Shown piece after piece: positions 24,676 to 33,856 of a DNA stretch of 36,998 nt. The notes beneath the pieces are model-generated. The model was given only the letters and a program-made list of their open reading frames with translations. It was not told the DNA's origin and did not search any database. Each line of letters begins with the position of its first letter. The first letter of the stretch is position 1. The DNA comes from Dehalococcoidia bacterium (GTDB lineage Bacteria > Chloroflexota > Dehalococcoidia > UBA2247 > RBG-13-53-26), in contig JAUCPZ010000151.1 in the NCBI GenBank assembly GCA_030372995.1, forward strand, positions 1 to 36,998. The letters are read 5' to 3'. A program made the position numbers and the translations under genes.

Positions 24676-25785
24676 CTACCCTGCTTTGTCTTCGGAATCC
24701 GGTGCCTCGGGCAGCAAGCTGGGCGGCTGGTACCATCTCACCCTGAGATAGTCCAGCAGGAAGCGCAGCAGCTTCGTGACTTCCAGCGATTCGCCGTCTA
24801 CCGGGTACTCCACCAATTCGCTGGCCGCCTTCCTGACGTCCAGCCCCTCGTAGAGCACCTTGTAGATTTTCTCCACGATGGGCAGGCTTAGACCCGCCCT
24901 TTGCCCCAGTTGCCAGGCTGCCCGGGCGGTGGACACGCCTTCAGCGACATGGGGCATGGAGCTGGTGATGTCCTCCACTGTGCGCCCCTTAGCCAACTCT
25001 TTGCCCACATAGTAGTTCCGGCTCAGGGGGCTGAAAGAGGTCACCACCAGGTCTCCCAGGCCGCTCAGCCCGATGAATGTCAAGGGATTGGCACCAAACG
25101 TTGTCCCCAGCACAATAGCTTCACTGAGACCCCGGATGATCAGGGCAGCCTTGGCATTGCTGCCATTGCCCAACCCGTCGACCATGGCCACTCCGATGGT
25201 GATGACATTCTTCAGGGCGCCGCCCAGTTCCACGCCGGTGATGTCGGTGCTGGTGAAGACGTAGAACTGGTTGGAGTTGATGAGTTGTTTCACTCGCTCG
25301 GCTGTAGCCGCATCACGGGCGGCAACCACTGTCACTGAGAGCATGCCCTGGGCGGCCTCATGCGCGATGTTGGGGCCGGCGAGGGCGCAGATATTGGCGT
25401 GAAAGCGGGGGTCGATCTCCTCGGCGATCACTTGGGACATGCGGTTGCCGGTCTCGACCTCCAAACCCTTGGTGGCGCTCACTATCAGGGTGGAATCGGT
25501 CAGGTAGTCCTTGGCCAGCCGGATGTTCCTCCGCATGGTCGCGGAAGGGACAGCCAGTATAACCATATCCGCCTTGTCCATCGCCTCCTCCAGGGAGGCG
25601 GTGGCAGTGAGGCGGGTGGGGAACCGGGGGCCCGGCAGGTAGACGACATTCTCTCTCGCTTGGTTCAGTTTGTCAGCCGTCTCCTGGTTCCGTGCCCAGA
25701 TCTTGGTCCAAATACCGTTCCGCGCCAGGATTATTCCCAGCGCAGTACCCCAGGCGGCACTGCCGATTATCGCTGCCCTAGCCAT
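24676..25785 (-). CDS. gpsA: Glycerol-3-phosphate dehydrogenase [NAD(P)+]
   Basis: GpsA reduces dihydroxyacetone phosphate to sn-glycerol 3-phosphate, the substrate of PlsY just upstream. The 369 residues begin with an NAD-binding IIGSAAWGTALG motif, where the middle Gly of GxGxxG is Ala. The catalytic Lys lies in GGALKNVITIG, and the C-terminal domain has GLSGLGDLVVT and SRNYYVG. GGGAGGG is close before the ATG. It is about 35 residues longer than the usual 330-340, due to an added C-terminal tail. Confidence 0.95.
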   Translation of the reverse strand: MARAAIIGSAAWGTALGIILARNGIWTKIWARNQETADKLNQARENVVYLPGPRFPTRLTATASLEEAMDKADMVILAVPSATMRRNIRLAKDYLTDSTLIVSATKGLEVETGNRMSQVIAEEIDPRFHANICALAGPNIAHEAAQGMLSVTVVAARDAATAERVKQLINSNQFYVFTSTDITGVELGGALKNVITIGVAMVDGLGNGSNAKAALIIRGLSEAIVLGTTFGANPLTFIGLSGLGDLVVTSFSPLSRNYYVGKELAKGRTVEDITSSMPHVAEGVSTARAAWQLGQRAGLSLPIVEKIYKVLYEGLDVRKAASELVEYPVDGESLEVTKLLRFLLDYLRVRWYQPPSLLPEAPDSEDKAG

Positions 25786-25881
25786 GTAACCCTCCCGGGC
25801 CGGGCCTAGGCGTTACGGTCTGGCTACAATACGCCATGTCATGCACTGAATAGAGATACGTCAAGATGTACCTCTCAGCCT

Positions 25882-25911
25882 ATTATCGTCGGTGACCATG
25901 AGCCGAGTCAA
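25882..25911 (-). promoter_or_regulatory. Possible internal promoter of gpsA
   Basis: On the minus strand TTGACT (25906-25911), an 18-base spacer and GATAAT (25882-25887) lie in the 129-base gap between plsY and gpsA. The leader would be about 90 nt. It may give gpsA its own expression within the cluster. Confidence 0.4.
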
Positions 25912-25914
25912 GAC

Positions 25915-26571
25915 TTACCTTGTTTCCGCCCTGCCACCCAGCTTCCGCTCCGTTCCTTTCAAGAGCCGCTGCACATTGTCCCGGTGCTGAACTAGGATGA
26001 TGCCTGCGGCCAGGCCGCAGAAGACCACCTGCACCGGCTGCACCACCGTCAGGTAGATGATCGGAGGTCGCATCCCCCAGACCATCAAACCCAGCATGGC
26101 CAGGAACGAGGCCACCATCCCCACTATAGAGCCGAGCGACATGTACCGCGTCAGCCGGCCAATGCCGAGTATGAGCACGGCAGTGCACAATCCGACGAGC
26201 CAGTTCATGGCCATGAGGCCGCCCACATACGTGGCCACCCCCCGCCCGCCTTGGAACCTTATATAGACCGACCAGATGTGCCCCACGACGGCAGCCAGGC
26301 CCGCTACGACCTGAGCAGTGTGAGTGTGTACTATTGCCCAGGCGATCATAACCGCTGCACAGGCCTTGGCCAAGTCCAAGATCATGGTAACGAGGCCTGC
26401 GCGGCCCCCGGCCGCGCGGATCACATTGGTGGTGCCTGTCTTGCCGCTGCCGAACATCCTGATGTCTATCCCCCTGGCCATCTTGGAGATGATTATGCCA
26501 AAAGGAATGGCACCCAGAAGATAGCCGATCAACGCAGCGGCAAAGTACTCAAGCACAATCATGCCGGACAC
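25915..26571 (-). CDS. plsY: Acyl-phosphate:glycerol-3-phosphate acyltransferase PlsY
   Basis: PlsY is a membrane enzyme that acylates glycerol 3-phosphate from acyl phosphate, the first step of phospholipid synthesis. The 218 residues have about five to six hydrophobic segments. Loop motifs are AIPFGII, GSGKTGTTN (the usual GSGNxGATN with two changes) and FQGGRGVAT. GTG at 26571, five bases after GGAAGGG, is the likely start. ATG three codons later is the alternative. It follows der by 46 bases and precedes gpsA, whose product it uses. Confidence 0.94.
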   Translation of the reverse strand: MSGMIVLEYFAAALIGYLLGAIPFGIIISKMARGIDIRMFGSGKTGTTNVIRAAGGRAGLVTMILDLAKACAAVMIAWAIVHTHTAQVVAGLAAVVGHIWSVYIRFQGGRGVATYVGGLMAMNWLVGLCTAVLILGIGRLTRYMSLGSIVGMVASFLAMLGLMVWGMRPPIIYLTVVQPVQVVFCGLAAGIILVQHRDNVQRLLKGTERKLGGRAETR

Positions 26572-26617
26572 CGGTTCCCTTCCAGTGACTCACAGGCCCC
26601 CCACACAACTTCCGCAC

Positions 26618-27955
26618 TCAAGGCACCTGCTGCTCATCGCCCTTCTTCTCCCCTTTGCCCTTGAATATGAGGCGAAGAGGAGTGCCCTTGAATCCACAAT
26701 ACTGACGCAACTTGTTTTCAAGAAAGCGCTGGTAGGAGAAGTGAACCAGTCTGGCATCGTTCACCAGGAATGTGAAGGTGGGCGGATTGGTCGCTGTCTG
26801 CATGGCCTTGTAGAGCTTGAGCCGCCTCCCTCCCTGCTTGGGCGACTGCTTCGCTGCCTCTGCCTCCAGCACAATGGTGGTCAGCAGAGCGGGATCTAAG
26901 GACCGCATCCTCTCCTGATAGATCTTCCTGGCCAGCGGCAGAATCTTGTCCACACCCTGTCCTGTCTTAGCGGATATGAAGAGCGTTTCGATATACGGCA
27001 TGAACCTCGCCTTACGCCGCACCAAATCTGCCCACGAGGACGTATCCTTGACCTCCACCAGATCCCACTTGTTGATCAACAGGATTGAACCCTTGCAGGC
27101 CTTGTGGATGTAACCCAGGATGTGAATGTCCTGAGCGGTGATGCCTTCTGTTGCGTCCACCACCAGCAGAGCGATGTCGGCCCGTTCGATGGCGTCGCTG
27201 GTGCGCTGGAAGCTGTATCGCTCGATTCCCTGGTCGATCCGACCCCGCCGCCTGATCCCAGCGGTGTCGATCAGCGTCACCCTCTCGCCCCTGTACAGCG
27301 TGACGGTGTCTATGGTATCGCGGGTCGTTCCGGGGAGCTCGTCCACCACCACCCTCTCCTCCCCCAGCAGCGTATTCAGCAGCAGCGACTTGCCCACATT
27401 GGGGCGGCCGACGATGGCAATCTTCATGGAGCCCGGTTCCGTTGTTGCTTGTGCACTGGTGGGCAGTCTCTCAACGACCTTCTGCATCAGTTCGTTGATG
27501 CCCCTGCCATGGTACGCGCTCACCGGCACTGGATCGCCCATGGCCAGCGAATAGAACTGGGGGACCTCGACCTCCTGTTTGGCCGTATCGACCTTGTTGA
27601 CCACCAGGATCGCCGACCTCCCGGACCGGCGCACGATGTCAGCCGTCTCCTGATCGGCCGGGAGTACCCCCTCACGGGCGTCCACCATGAACAGGATGAT
27701 GTCGGCCTGGGCCAGAGCCCTGTCTACCTGATCCCTCACCTTGCGCCGGATGGCAGCCGCCGGGTGGGCTTCCAGGCCGCCGCAGTCTACAAGCGTCAGG
27801 TCATGCCCTTCCCACGAAATGTCATGACTGATCCGGTCAACGGTTGTCCCCGGCAGGTCCTCCACGATGGCTTTCCTCTTGCCCAGAAGCCGGTTGAACA
27901 GCGTGGACTTGCCCACGTTTGGCCGGCCGATGATGGCCACTACAGGTTTGGGCAT
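26618..27955 (-). CDS. der: Ribosome-associated GTPase Der (EngA)
   Basis: Der is a tandem GTPase needed for 50S subunit assembly. The 445 residues carry two G domains, each with a P-loop GRPNVGKS (residues 9-16 and about 183-190), DxxG (DCGG, DTAG) and NKxD (NKVD, NKWD). A C-terminal KH-like domain (about 355-430) follows. Length and order are normal. AGGAGGG sits eight bases before the ATG and only 11 bases separate it from the argF stop, so it belongs to the same transcript. Confidence 0.97.
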   Translation of the reverse strand: MPKPVVAIIGRPNVGKSTLFNRLLGKRKAIVEDLPGTTVDRISHDISWEGHDLTLVDCGGLEAHPAAAIRRKVRDQVDRALAQADIILFMVDAREGVLPADQETADIVRRSGRSAILVVNKVDTAKQEVEVPQFYSLAMGDPVPVSAYHGRGINELMQKVVERLPTSAQATTEPGSMKIAIVGRPNVGKSLLLNTLLGEERVVVDELPGTTRDTIDTVTLYRGERVTLIDTAGIRRRGRIDQGIERYSFQRTSDAIERADIALLVVDATEGITAQDIHILGYIHKACKGSILLINKWDLVEVKDTSSWADLVRRKARFMPYIETLFISAKTGQGVDKILPLARKIYQERMRSLDPALLTTIVLEAEAAKQSPKQGGRRLKLYKAMQTATNPPTFTFLVNDARLVHFSYQRFLENKLRQYCGFKGTPLRLIFKGKGEKKGDEQQVP

Positions 27956-27966
27956 ATGGCGCCCTC

Positions 27967-28896
27967 CTAGGCAGGCTTCCCGCCCAGGGCCCTCACGAGG
28001 ATGGCCTTCTGGATATGGAGCCGGTTCTCGGCCTGGTCAAAGACCACGGACTGGGGATGATCGAGGAGGCCTTCGGCAATTTCCTCTCCGTGGTGACCCG
28101 GCAGCGGATGCATGAACACGGCCCCCTCCTTCGCCTTGGAGAGGAGCGCAGCGTCAACCTGGTACGCGGCGAAGGCCCGGCGGCGCATCTCCGACTCCGC
28201 CTCCTGACCCATGCTGACCCAGACGTCCGTGTAGACCACGTCGGCGCCCGCCACGGCGCGCCGCGGCTCCGACACGGTCGTGATCCTGGCGCCGCTCTCC
28301 GAAGCCAGCTTCTTGGCCTGGCGCAGTGTCTGCTTGTCGAGTTCGTAGCCCGGCGGCGAGGCAATGGCGAAGTCCATGCCCACCGCCGCCGCCCCTAGGA
28401 TCAGGCTTCTGGCGACATTGTTGCCGTCACCCACATACGCCAGGCGCAGCCCCTTAAGGTGGCCCTTCTTCTCCTGGATAGTCAGCAGATCGCCCAGAGC
28501 CTGGCAGGGGTGTTCATGGTCGGACAGCCCATTGATCACAGGCACCGAGCCGTATTTCGCCAGCAACTCTACTGTCTCGTGGGCGAAGGTGCGGGCGACG
28601 ATGGCATCCACAAAACGGCTCAGGGTCCGCGCCACATCCGCGATGCTCTCCCTCTTCCCCAGGCCGACCTCTGCGGGGGACAGGTAGATGGCATACCCTC
28701 CGAGCTGCCACATGGCCACTTCGAAGCTGACACGGGTGCGCAGTGAAGGTTTCTCAAACAGAAGCGCTACGGTCTTCCCTTTAAGGAGGGACCTCGACTT
28801 GCGCCTGCGTTTGAGGAAAGCAGCACTCTGAATGAGACGCTGGGTTTCTTCCGGAGTGAGATCGGCTATTGAGAGCAGGCCTGTTGAAATTGCCAA
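27967..28896 (-). CDS. argF: Ornithine carbamoyltransferase
   Basis: ArgF makes citrulline from ornithine and carbamoyl phosphate in arginine synthesis. The 309 residues have the carbamoyl-phosphate loop SLRTR (51-55), HPCQ (129-132) and the ornithine-type loop DVWVSMG (224-230). The usual HCLP motif reads HPLP (263-266), so the cysteine that contacts ornithine is replaced by Pro. The SMG loop still argues for ornithine rather than aspartate as substrate. The start is a TTG at 28896 with AGAAGG upstream, overlapping the guaB3 end by 31 bases. N-terminal homology begins right there. Confidence 0.88.
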   Translation of the reverse strand: MAISTGLLSIADLTPEETQRLIQSAAFLKRRRKSRSLLKGKTVALLFEKPSLRTRVSFEVAMWQLGGYAIYLSPAEVGLGKRESIADVARTLSRFVDAIVARTFAHETVELLAKYGSVPVINGLSDHEHPCQALGDLLTIQEKKGHLKGLRLAYVGDGNNVARSLILGAAAVGMDFAIASPPGYELDKQTLRQAKKLASESGARITTVSEPRRAVAGADVVYTDVWVSMGQEAESEMRRRAFAAYQVDAALLSKAKEGAVFMHPLPGHHGEEIAEGLLDHPQSVVFDQAENRLHIQKAILVRALGGKPA

Positions 28897-30014
28897 GATT
28901 TGCCTTCTGTCCTGATGGATGGCGCGACGACCATCTCCACGTCATGCATTTGCGAAATGGTGGCGGCTCCGCAGACACCCATGGCGGTCCGCAAGGCCCC
29001 GACGAGGTTCTGGGTCCCGTCGCTGACTGTGGCCGGACCGAAGAGGATCTGTTCCAGGGGAGCCTGAGTATCCACTTTGATGCGCCTTCCTCGAGGGAGC
29101 GCCGGATGCGGGCTGGCCATGCCCCAGTGATAGCCGCGCCCCGGAGCCTCGGTCGCCCGGGCCAGGATGGCGCCCAGCATCACACCATCAGCGCCGGCGG
29201 CAAAGGCTTTGCAGAGATCGCTCCCGGCATGGATGCCCCCGTCCGTGATGATGGCCACATACCTGCCACTCTTCTTGAAGTACTCATCCCGGGCGGCGGC
29301 GCAATCCATCGTCGCCGTCACCTGTGGCACGCCTATGCCCAGGACCTGACGGGTGGTGCACGTAGCCCCCGGCCCAACACCCACCAGCAGGCCGGCGATG
29401 CCGGTCTTCATCAACTCCATCGCAGCACTGTAGCTGACAGCGTTGCCCACGACCACCGGAATCCGAACCGACTTGCAGAGTTCCGAAAACACCAGCCCCT
29501 TCAGGCTCTTCGACACATGCCGTGCCGTGGTGACTGTGGACTGCACCACCAGGACATCAGCCCCCGCCTCAGTGACAGTCGGCGTCAGCTTCTTTGTGTT
29601 CGCCGGCGTCACGGAAACCGCACAGACTCCGCCGTTGCTCTTGATCTCTCTGATCCGGTCGCCCACCAGCTTCTCCTTAATCGGCTCGGAGTAGACCTTC
29701 TGCAGCAGGGGCGTTGCCTGCTCTATCGGCACCCGGGCGATCTCAGCCAGGACTTCGTCCGGCTTGTCGTAGCGGGTCTGAATACCTTCGAGGTTCAGCA
29801 CTGCCAGGCCACCCAGCTTGCTGAAGGTCACGGCAAATTTCGGATCCACCACGGCGTCCATGGCTGCTGCCAGGATAGGAATGCGGAACGTCAGGTCTCC
29901 CAGCTTGAGCTCGGTGGAGGTTTGCTCCGGGTTGACGGTGACGTCGCCAGGCACTATGGCAACTTCTTCGAAACCATAGCAGCGGCGCATTTCTCTGAAC
30001 TGGCGGACGGGCAT
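28866..30014 (-). CDS. GuaB3-family IMP dehydrogenase-related protein
   Basis: The 382-residue TIM-barrel protein has the IMP dehydrogenase catalytic loop GVGPGATCTTR with Cys219, a TDGGIHAGSDL phosphate-binding segment and an HWGMA flap region. It lacks the pair of CBS domains of classical GuaB. This matches the GuaB3/IMP_DH_rel_2 group, known in actinobacteria, cyanobacteria and some Chloroflexota. The expected reaction is IMP to XMP, first step to GMP, although the group has been less studied than GuaB. It heads the minus-strand cluster behind a good promoter. Confidence 0.87.
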   Translation of the reverse strand: MPVRQFREMRRCYGFEEVAIVPGDVTVNPEQTSTELKLGDLTFRIPILAAAMDAVVDPKFAVTFSKLGGLAVLNLEGIQTRYDKPDEVLAEIARVPIEQATPLLQKVYSEPIKEKLVGDRIREIKSNGGVCAVSVTPANTKKLTPTVTEAGADVLVVQSTVTTARHVSKSLKGLVFSELCKSVRIPVVVGNAVSYSAAMELMKTGIAGLLVGVGPGATCTTRQVLGIGVPQVTATMDCAAARDEYFKKSGRYVAIITDGGIHAGSDLCKAFAAGADGVMLGAILARATEAPGRGYHWGMASPHPALPRGRRIKVDTQAPLEQILFGPATVSDGTQNLVGALRTAMGVCGAATISQMHDVEMVVAPSIRTEGKSWQFQQACSQ

Positions 30015-30049
30015 GATACCTCGCAGAACCAGGGGCTATTTAGCACAAC

Positions 30050-30078
30050 AGGATATCAAAGGGCGTCTGCAAAGTCAA
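30050..30078 (-). promoter_or_regulatory. Promoter of the guaB3-argF-der-plsY-gpsA cluster
   Basis: On the minus strand TTGACT (30073-30078), a 17-base spacer and TATCCT (30050-30055) match sigma70 consensus well at -35 and fairly at -10. Transcription would start near 30043, about 30 nt before the guaB3 ATG at 30014. Confidence 0.6.
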
Positions 30079-30137
30079 TTTGCGCCAAGCGGGATTGACG
30101 CTGGACAAGGGCAAGGGACTTGCCCCCCAAAAGCTAG

Positions 30138-30143
30138 TATACT
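30138..30143 (+). promoter_or_regulatory. -10 element of rsmI
   Basis: TATACT lies 25 bases before the rsmI ATG, with a CGGGAG site between. The -35 is unclear. It is divergent from the guaB3 promoter about 60 bases away. Confidence 0.45.
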
Positions 30144-30168
30144 GAAGCTCGACCGGGAGTGTCAGATC

Positions 30169-31002
30169 ATGCACGTGCTATACGTTGTGGCTACTCCTAT
30201 CGGCAATCTGGAGGACATATCGCTGCGGGCGCTCCGCCTTCTGAAGGAGGTGAGGCTGATCGCCGCCGAGGATACGCGGAAGACGAAGCGTCTGCTGGAT
30301 CACTACGGCATCAATACGCCCATGACCAGCTACTATGAGCACAACAAGATCACCAAGTTGGGCTACCTGCTGCGCTTCCTGGAGACAGACGACCTGGCCC
30401 TGGTGTCAGAGGCGGGCATGCCAGGAATCAGCGATCCCGGTTACGAGCTCATTGTCGCAGCAGCCGGGCGAGGCATAAGGGTGGTGCCCGTTCCCGGACC
30501 ATCCGCGATCACAACCGCCGTGGCCGTGGCCGGGCTGCCCACCGATCAGTTCGTCTACCTTGGTTTCCTGCCGCGGAAGAAATCCCAGCGCCTCAGGCTG
30601 CTGGAAGAAGTATCAAGAGAGCGGCGGACCCTGGTCGCGTTTGAAGCCCCTCACCGTCTCACGGAGTCGCTGAGCGACATACTTGCGGTACTCGGGAACA
30701 GGAGGGTCGCCATCACCCGGGAACTGACCAAGCTCCACGAGGAGGTATTCCGGGGCACCATGAGCGAAGCCGTGGAGCACTTCCAGCAGCCAAAGGGCGA
30801 GTTCACCATCGTGATCGACGGCAGACATGAGAAGCCCACACCGTCCTTGACAGGACAGATAGAGCACGAGATTGCGGCTCTCCAGCGGCGAGGTGTACCA
30901 GCCAGAGAGGCGATTGCCAGTCTCTCACATGCCACCGGTTTGGCCAGAAAAGATCTCTATCGGGCCTGGTTGAGGACGAAGAAAGGCGCCAAAGAGGACT
31001 AG
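30169..31002 (+). CDS. rsmI: 16S rRNA (cytidine-1402 2'-O)-methyltransferase RsmI
   Basis: RsmI methylates the 2'-O of C1402 in 16S rRNA using SAM. The 277 residues have the tetrapyrrole methylase fold, with VATPIGNLEDISLRAL near the N-terminus, AEDTRKTKRLL, SEAGMPGISDPG, and VPGPSAITTAVAVAGL. A helical C-terminal part follows. The frame is open to 30013, but family homology and a -10 element support the ATG at 30169. Confidence 0.96.
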   Translation: MHVLYVVATPIGNLEDISLRALRLLKEVRLIAAEDTRKTKRLLDHYGINTPMTSYYEHNKITKLGYLLRFLETDDLALVSEAGMPGISDPGYELIVAAAGRGIRVVPVPGPSAITTAVAVAGLPTDQFVYLGFLPRKKSQRLRLLEEVSRERRTLVAFEAPHRLTESLSDILAVLGNRRVAITRELTKLHEEVFRGTMSEAVEHFQQPKGEFTIVIDGRHEKPTPSLTGQIEHEIAALQRRGVPAREAIASLSHATGLARKDLYRAWLRTKKGAKED

Positions 31003-31149
31003 ACGAGCCTCTTGGCCACGCGATCGATCCCGAAGCTCGCCCGCGTTCGGTGCAATGGTACTGAAGCTCCAGCCTCTTTCAGCGCCTGCCATTTCACTTT
31101 TCACCGGCAGACCCATATCGATCACGTCATGCCCTCCGCACTCGAATAA

Positions 31150-31158
31150 TGGTAGAAT
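31150..31158 (+). promoter_or_regulatory. Extended -10 promoter of metG
   Basis: TGGTAGAAT is an extended -10 element 21 bases before the metG ATG, leaving a leader of about 15 nt. No clear ribosome site is present in it, and there is no T-box-like structure upstream. Confidence 0.5.
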
Positions 31159-31179
31159 ATCCCCCAGAGTCAAACCTCC

Positions 31180-32844
31180 ATGGAGCGAATTCTCGTTTGT
31201 GTAGCCTGGCCGTACGCCAACGGCTCACTCCACCTCGGCCACATCGCCGGAGCCTACCTGCCGGCGGACATTTTTGCCCGATACCACCGTGCCAAAGGAA
31301 ACAGCGTCCTCATGGTGTCCGGCAGCGATCAGCACGGGACCCCCATAACCATCCGCGCGGAACAGGAGCAGAAGACGCCTCAGGAGGTCGCGGCCAAGTA
31401 CCACAGTGAGTTCCTGGATTCGTGGCAGAAGCTAGGCATCGAGTTTGACCTTTTCACTACCACCGGCACCGCAAATCATGCCCGGGTAGTGCACGACATC
31501 TTTCTCACTCTCCTGCAGAAAGGCCATATCTATCGCGACAGCATGCCACAGCCCTTCTGCCCCAAGTGCCAGCGTTTTCTTCCTGACCGCTACGTCAATG
31601 GAACCTGCCCCTTCTGCGGCTTCAAAGAGGCCAGAGGTGACCAGTGTGACGGGTGCGGCAAACCCACGAATCCACTGGAGCTGAAGGAGCCCCGCTGCCG
31701 CCTGTGCGGAAGCACGCCGCAGGCAAAGACCTCGGAACATTTCTTCCTGCGCCTGAGCACCTTCCAGGAACCTTTGCTCAATTGGGTCAGGCTGCAGAAC
31801 CACTGGCGGCAGAACGTGCAGAACTTCACCCTGCGCTACCTCGAAGAAGGACTGAAGGACCGGGCGATCACGAGGGACATCGAATGGGGAGTGCCGATTC
31901 CACAGCCTGGCTTCGAGCAGAAGCGGATCTATGTCTGGTTCGAAGCAGTCATCGGGTATCTCTCCGCCAGCCAGGAATGGGCAAAGCTTCATGGCAAAGA
32001 TGATGCCTGGTCACCGTTCTGGAAGGAGGAATCCAAGAGCTACTACTTCATCGGGAAGGACAATATCCCCTTCCACACCATGATCTGGCCGGCAATGCTG
32101 ATGGGCTACGGTGGGCTCAATCTGCCCTACGACGTCCCGGCCAACGAGTTTCTGACGATCGAAGGGAAGAAGCTCTCTACGAGCCGCAACTGGGCGGTCT
32201 GGTTGCCGGATTACCTGGAACGCTATTCTCCGGATCCGCTGCGCTACTTTCTTTCGGCCAACATGCCCGAGACCTCGGATGCCGATTTCTCGTGGCGGGA
32301 GTTCGTGCGGCGCAACAACGATGAACTGGTGGCTACATATGGCAACCTGGTTCACCGGGTCCTGACCTTCACCGTCCGGCATTTCGATGGCTGCGTACCG
32401 ACACCCCACGAACTGGACGCTAGCAGTGCGGCGCTGCTGGAAAAGGCCAGAACAGCATGTGGCGCTGTGGACTCTCTCCTCTATAATTGTCATTTCAGAG
32501 ACTCCGCCAAGGCAATCATGTCGCTGGCCCAGGAAACCAACCGCTACCTCGATGAGAAATCACCGTGGAAGACCGTGAAGACGGACAGGGAGGCATGTGC
32601 CACCGCCCTCTTCGTCTCGCTTTCGGTCATTGCGAATCTGAAGACGCTGTTCTATCCTTTCTTGCCGTTCAGCTCAGAGAAGCTGCACAAGTCCCTGGGC
32701 TTCAGGGGCACGGTGAAAGACGACGGGTGGGGGTTCCGCGAACTGAAGGCTGGACAGAAGCTGGCTCCGCCGGAGCCGCTCTTCACCAAGCTCGACGAGT
32801 CGGTGGTAGCCAGGGAGAACGCGAGATTGGGTCAGGCACCATGA
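31180..32844 (+). CDS. metG: Methionine--tRNA ligase
   Basis: The 554-residue class I synthetase has the HIGH motif as HLGH (18-21) and KMSKS as KLSTS (331-335). The connective-peptide knuckles have four CxxC pairs (127/130, 143/146, 156/159, 173/176), so it is the two-zinc type. The anticodon-binding helical domain fills the C-terminal third. The EMAP-like C-terminal dimerisation/tRNA-binding domain of E. coli MetG is absent, and the protein ends right after the helical domain. A prenyl synthase gene follows closely. Confidence 0.96.
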   Translation: MERILVCVAWPYANGSLHLGHIAGAYLPADIFARYHRAKGNSVLMVSGSDQHGTPITIRAEQEQKTPQEVAAKYHSEFLDSWQKLGIEFDLFTTTGTANHARVVHDIFLTLLQKGHIYRDSMPQPFCPKCQRFLPDRYVNGTCPFCGFKEARGDQCDGCGKPTNPLELKEPRCRLCGSTPQAKTSEHFFLRLSTFQEPLLNWVRLQNHWRQNVQNFTLRYLEEGLKDRAITRDIEWGVPIPQPGFEQKRIYVWFEAVIGYLSASQEWAKLHGKDDAWSPFWKEESKSYYFIGKDNIPFHTMIWPAMLMGYGGLNLPYDVPANEFLTIEGKKLSTSRNWAVWLPDYLERYSPDPLRYFLSANMPETSDADFSWREFVRRNNDELVATYGNLVHRVLTFTVRHFDGCVPTPHELDASSAALLEKARTACGAVDSLLYNCHFRDSAKAIMSLAQETNRYLDEKSPWKTVKTDREACATALFVSLSVIANLKTLFYPFLPFSSEKLHKSLGFRGTVKDDGWGFRELKAGQKLAPPEPLFTKLDESVVARENARLGQAP

Positions 32845-32878
32845 AGTGGGCATTTTGGACGAGGGCGAAAGGAGCAGC

Positions 32879-33832
32879 TTGAGCGTTACCTGGACCTATG
32901 AGCCGGTCAAGTCCGACATGTCCAAGGTTGACCAGGAGATCGAGGAGGTCGCCCGCCTTGCTCCCGCGGAGATGACCGAACAACTGCAGCACGCCCTGCA
33001 GGGCGGGGGCAAGAGAGTCCGCCCGGCCCTGACGCTCCTGGCCGGCAAGTTCAAGAGATACAACGCACGCGTGCTGGTGTCCATGGCCGTGGGCGTTGAG
33101 CTGCTGCACACGGCCACCCTGGTTCACGACGACACGATAGACGACGCTCAGATGCGCCGCGGCAAGATGAGCATCAAGCAACGCTGGGGCAACAGCAATG
33201 CCGTGCTCATCGGGGATTACCTCTTCGCCAGTTCCGCCGGGTTCGTGGCCCGGACCAGGAACATACGGGTCATCAAGCTCTTCGCTCAGACTCTGATGAC
33301 CATCTGCAGCGGGGAGATCCAGGAGTCTCTCAACGCCTTCAGCAGCGACAGGGACCGCTATTTCCGCACCATCGCCGACAAGACTGCGTGTCTCTTCGCC
33401 GCCGCCACCGAGTCAGGAGCTGTACTGGCCAATTCGCCCGAGGAAACCGTCCAGGCTTTGAAGGAATATGGTTTCAACATCGGGATGAGTTTCCAGATCG
33501 TCGATGACATCCTTGATTTCGTGGGCCAGAAGGAGACCCTGGGCAAGCCGGTGGCCAGTGACCTAGCCCAAGGCGTTTTCACCCTGCCCGTGATACTGCT
33601 GCTGGAACGGCCGGAGAGCGCGGCGGTGAAGGAGATCCTGAAGAAGAACCGGAAGAAGGGGACGCAACTTTTGATGGAAATGGTCCGCAGCTCTTCCGTG
33701 ATCGATGAATGCTACGAAATCGCCCAAGGCTTCTCTTCACGGGCGGCGGCAGCCATCGCCCACCTCCCCGACAACCCCGCCCACGAATGCCTCGACAGGT
33801 TGGCCACCTACGTGACGGAACGGCGCAGTTGA
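32879..33832 (+). CDS. Polyprenyl diphosphate synthase
   Basis: This trans-isoprenyl diphosphate synthase elongates an allylic diphosphate with isopentenyl diphosphate, most likely making the side chain of a quinone. About 317 residues carry GGGKRVRP, the first Asp-rich motif HDDTIDD, and the second VDDILD. Residues before the first Asp-rich motif, which set chain length, do not allow a sure product call. The likely start is TTG at 32879, four bases after AAAGGAG. GTG at 32846 just after the metG stop lacks a ribosome site. It probably shares a transcript with metG. Confidence 0.9.
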   Translation: MSVTWTYEPVKSDMSKVDQEIEEVARLAPAEMTEQLQHALQGGGKRVRPALTLLAGKFKRYNARVLVSMAVGVELLHTATLVHDDTIDDAQMRRGKMSIKQRWGNSNAVLIGDYLFASSAGFVARTRNIRVIKLFAQTLMTICSGEIQESLNAFSSDRDRYFRTIADKTACLFAAATESGAVLANSPEETVQALKEYGFNIGMSFQIVDDILDFVGQKETLGKPVASDLAQGVFTLPVILLLERPESAAVKEILKKNRKKGTQLLMEMVRSSSVIDECYEIAQGFSSRAAAAIAHLPDNPAHECLDRLATYVTERRS

Positions 33833-33856
33833 CCGGCCACGCGAGCGCTAGGCCGG
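33833..33856. terminator. Hairpin between convergent genes
   Basis: CCGGCC (33833-33838) and GGCCGG (33851-33856) pair across a 12-base loop, between the stops of the prenyl synthase and moaE. The right arm lies inside the 3' end of moaE. No T tract follows on either strand. Confidence 0.35.

Noticed and set aside
31003-31179. Possible T-box or riboswitch leader of metG
   Set aside because: No T-box sequence or specifier hairpin, and the -10 lies only 21 bases before the start, leaving almost no leader.
32841-32882. 13-codon frame starting with ATG that overlaps the metG stop
   Set aside because: Too short and overlaps the ribosome site of the prenyl synthase. The TTG at 32879 explains the site better.
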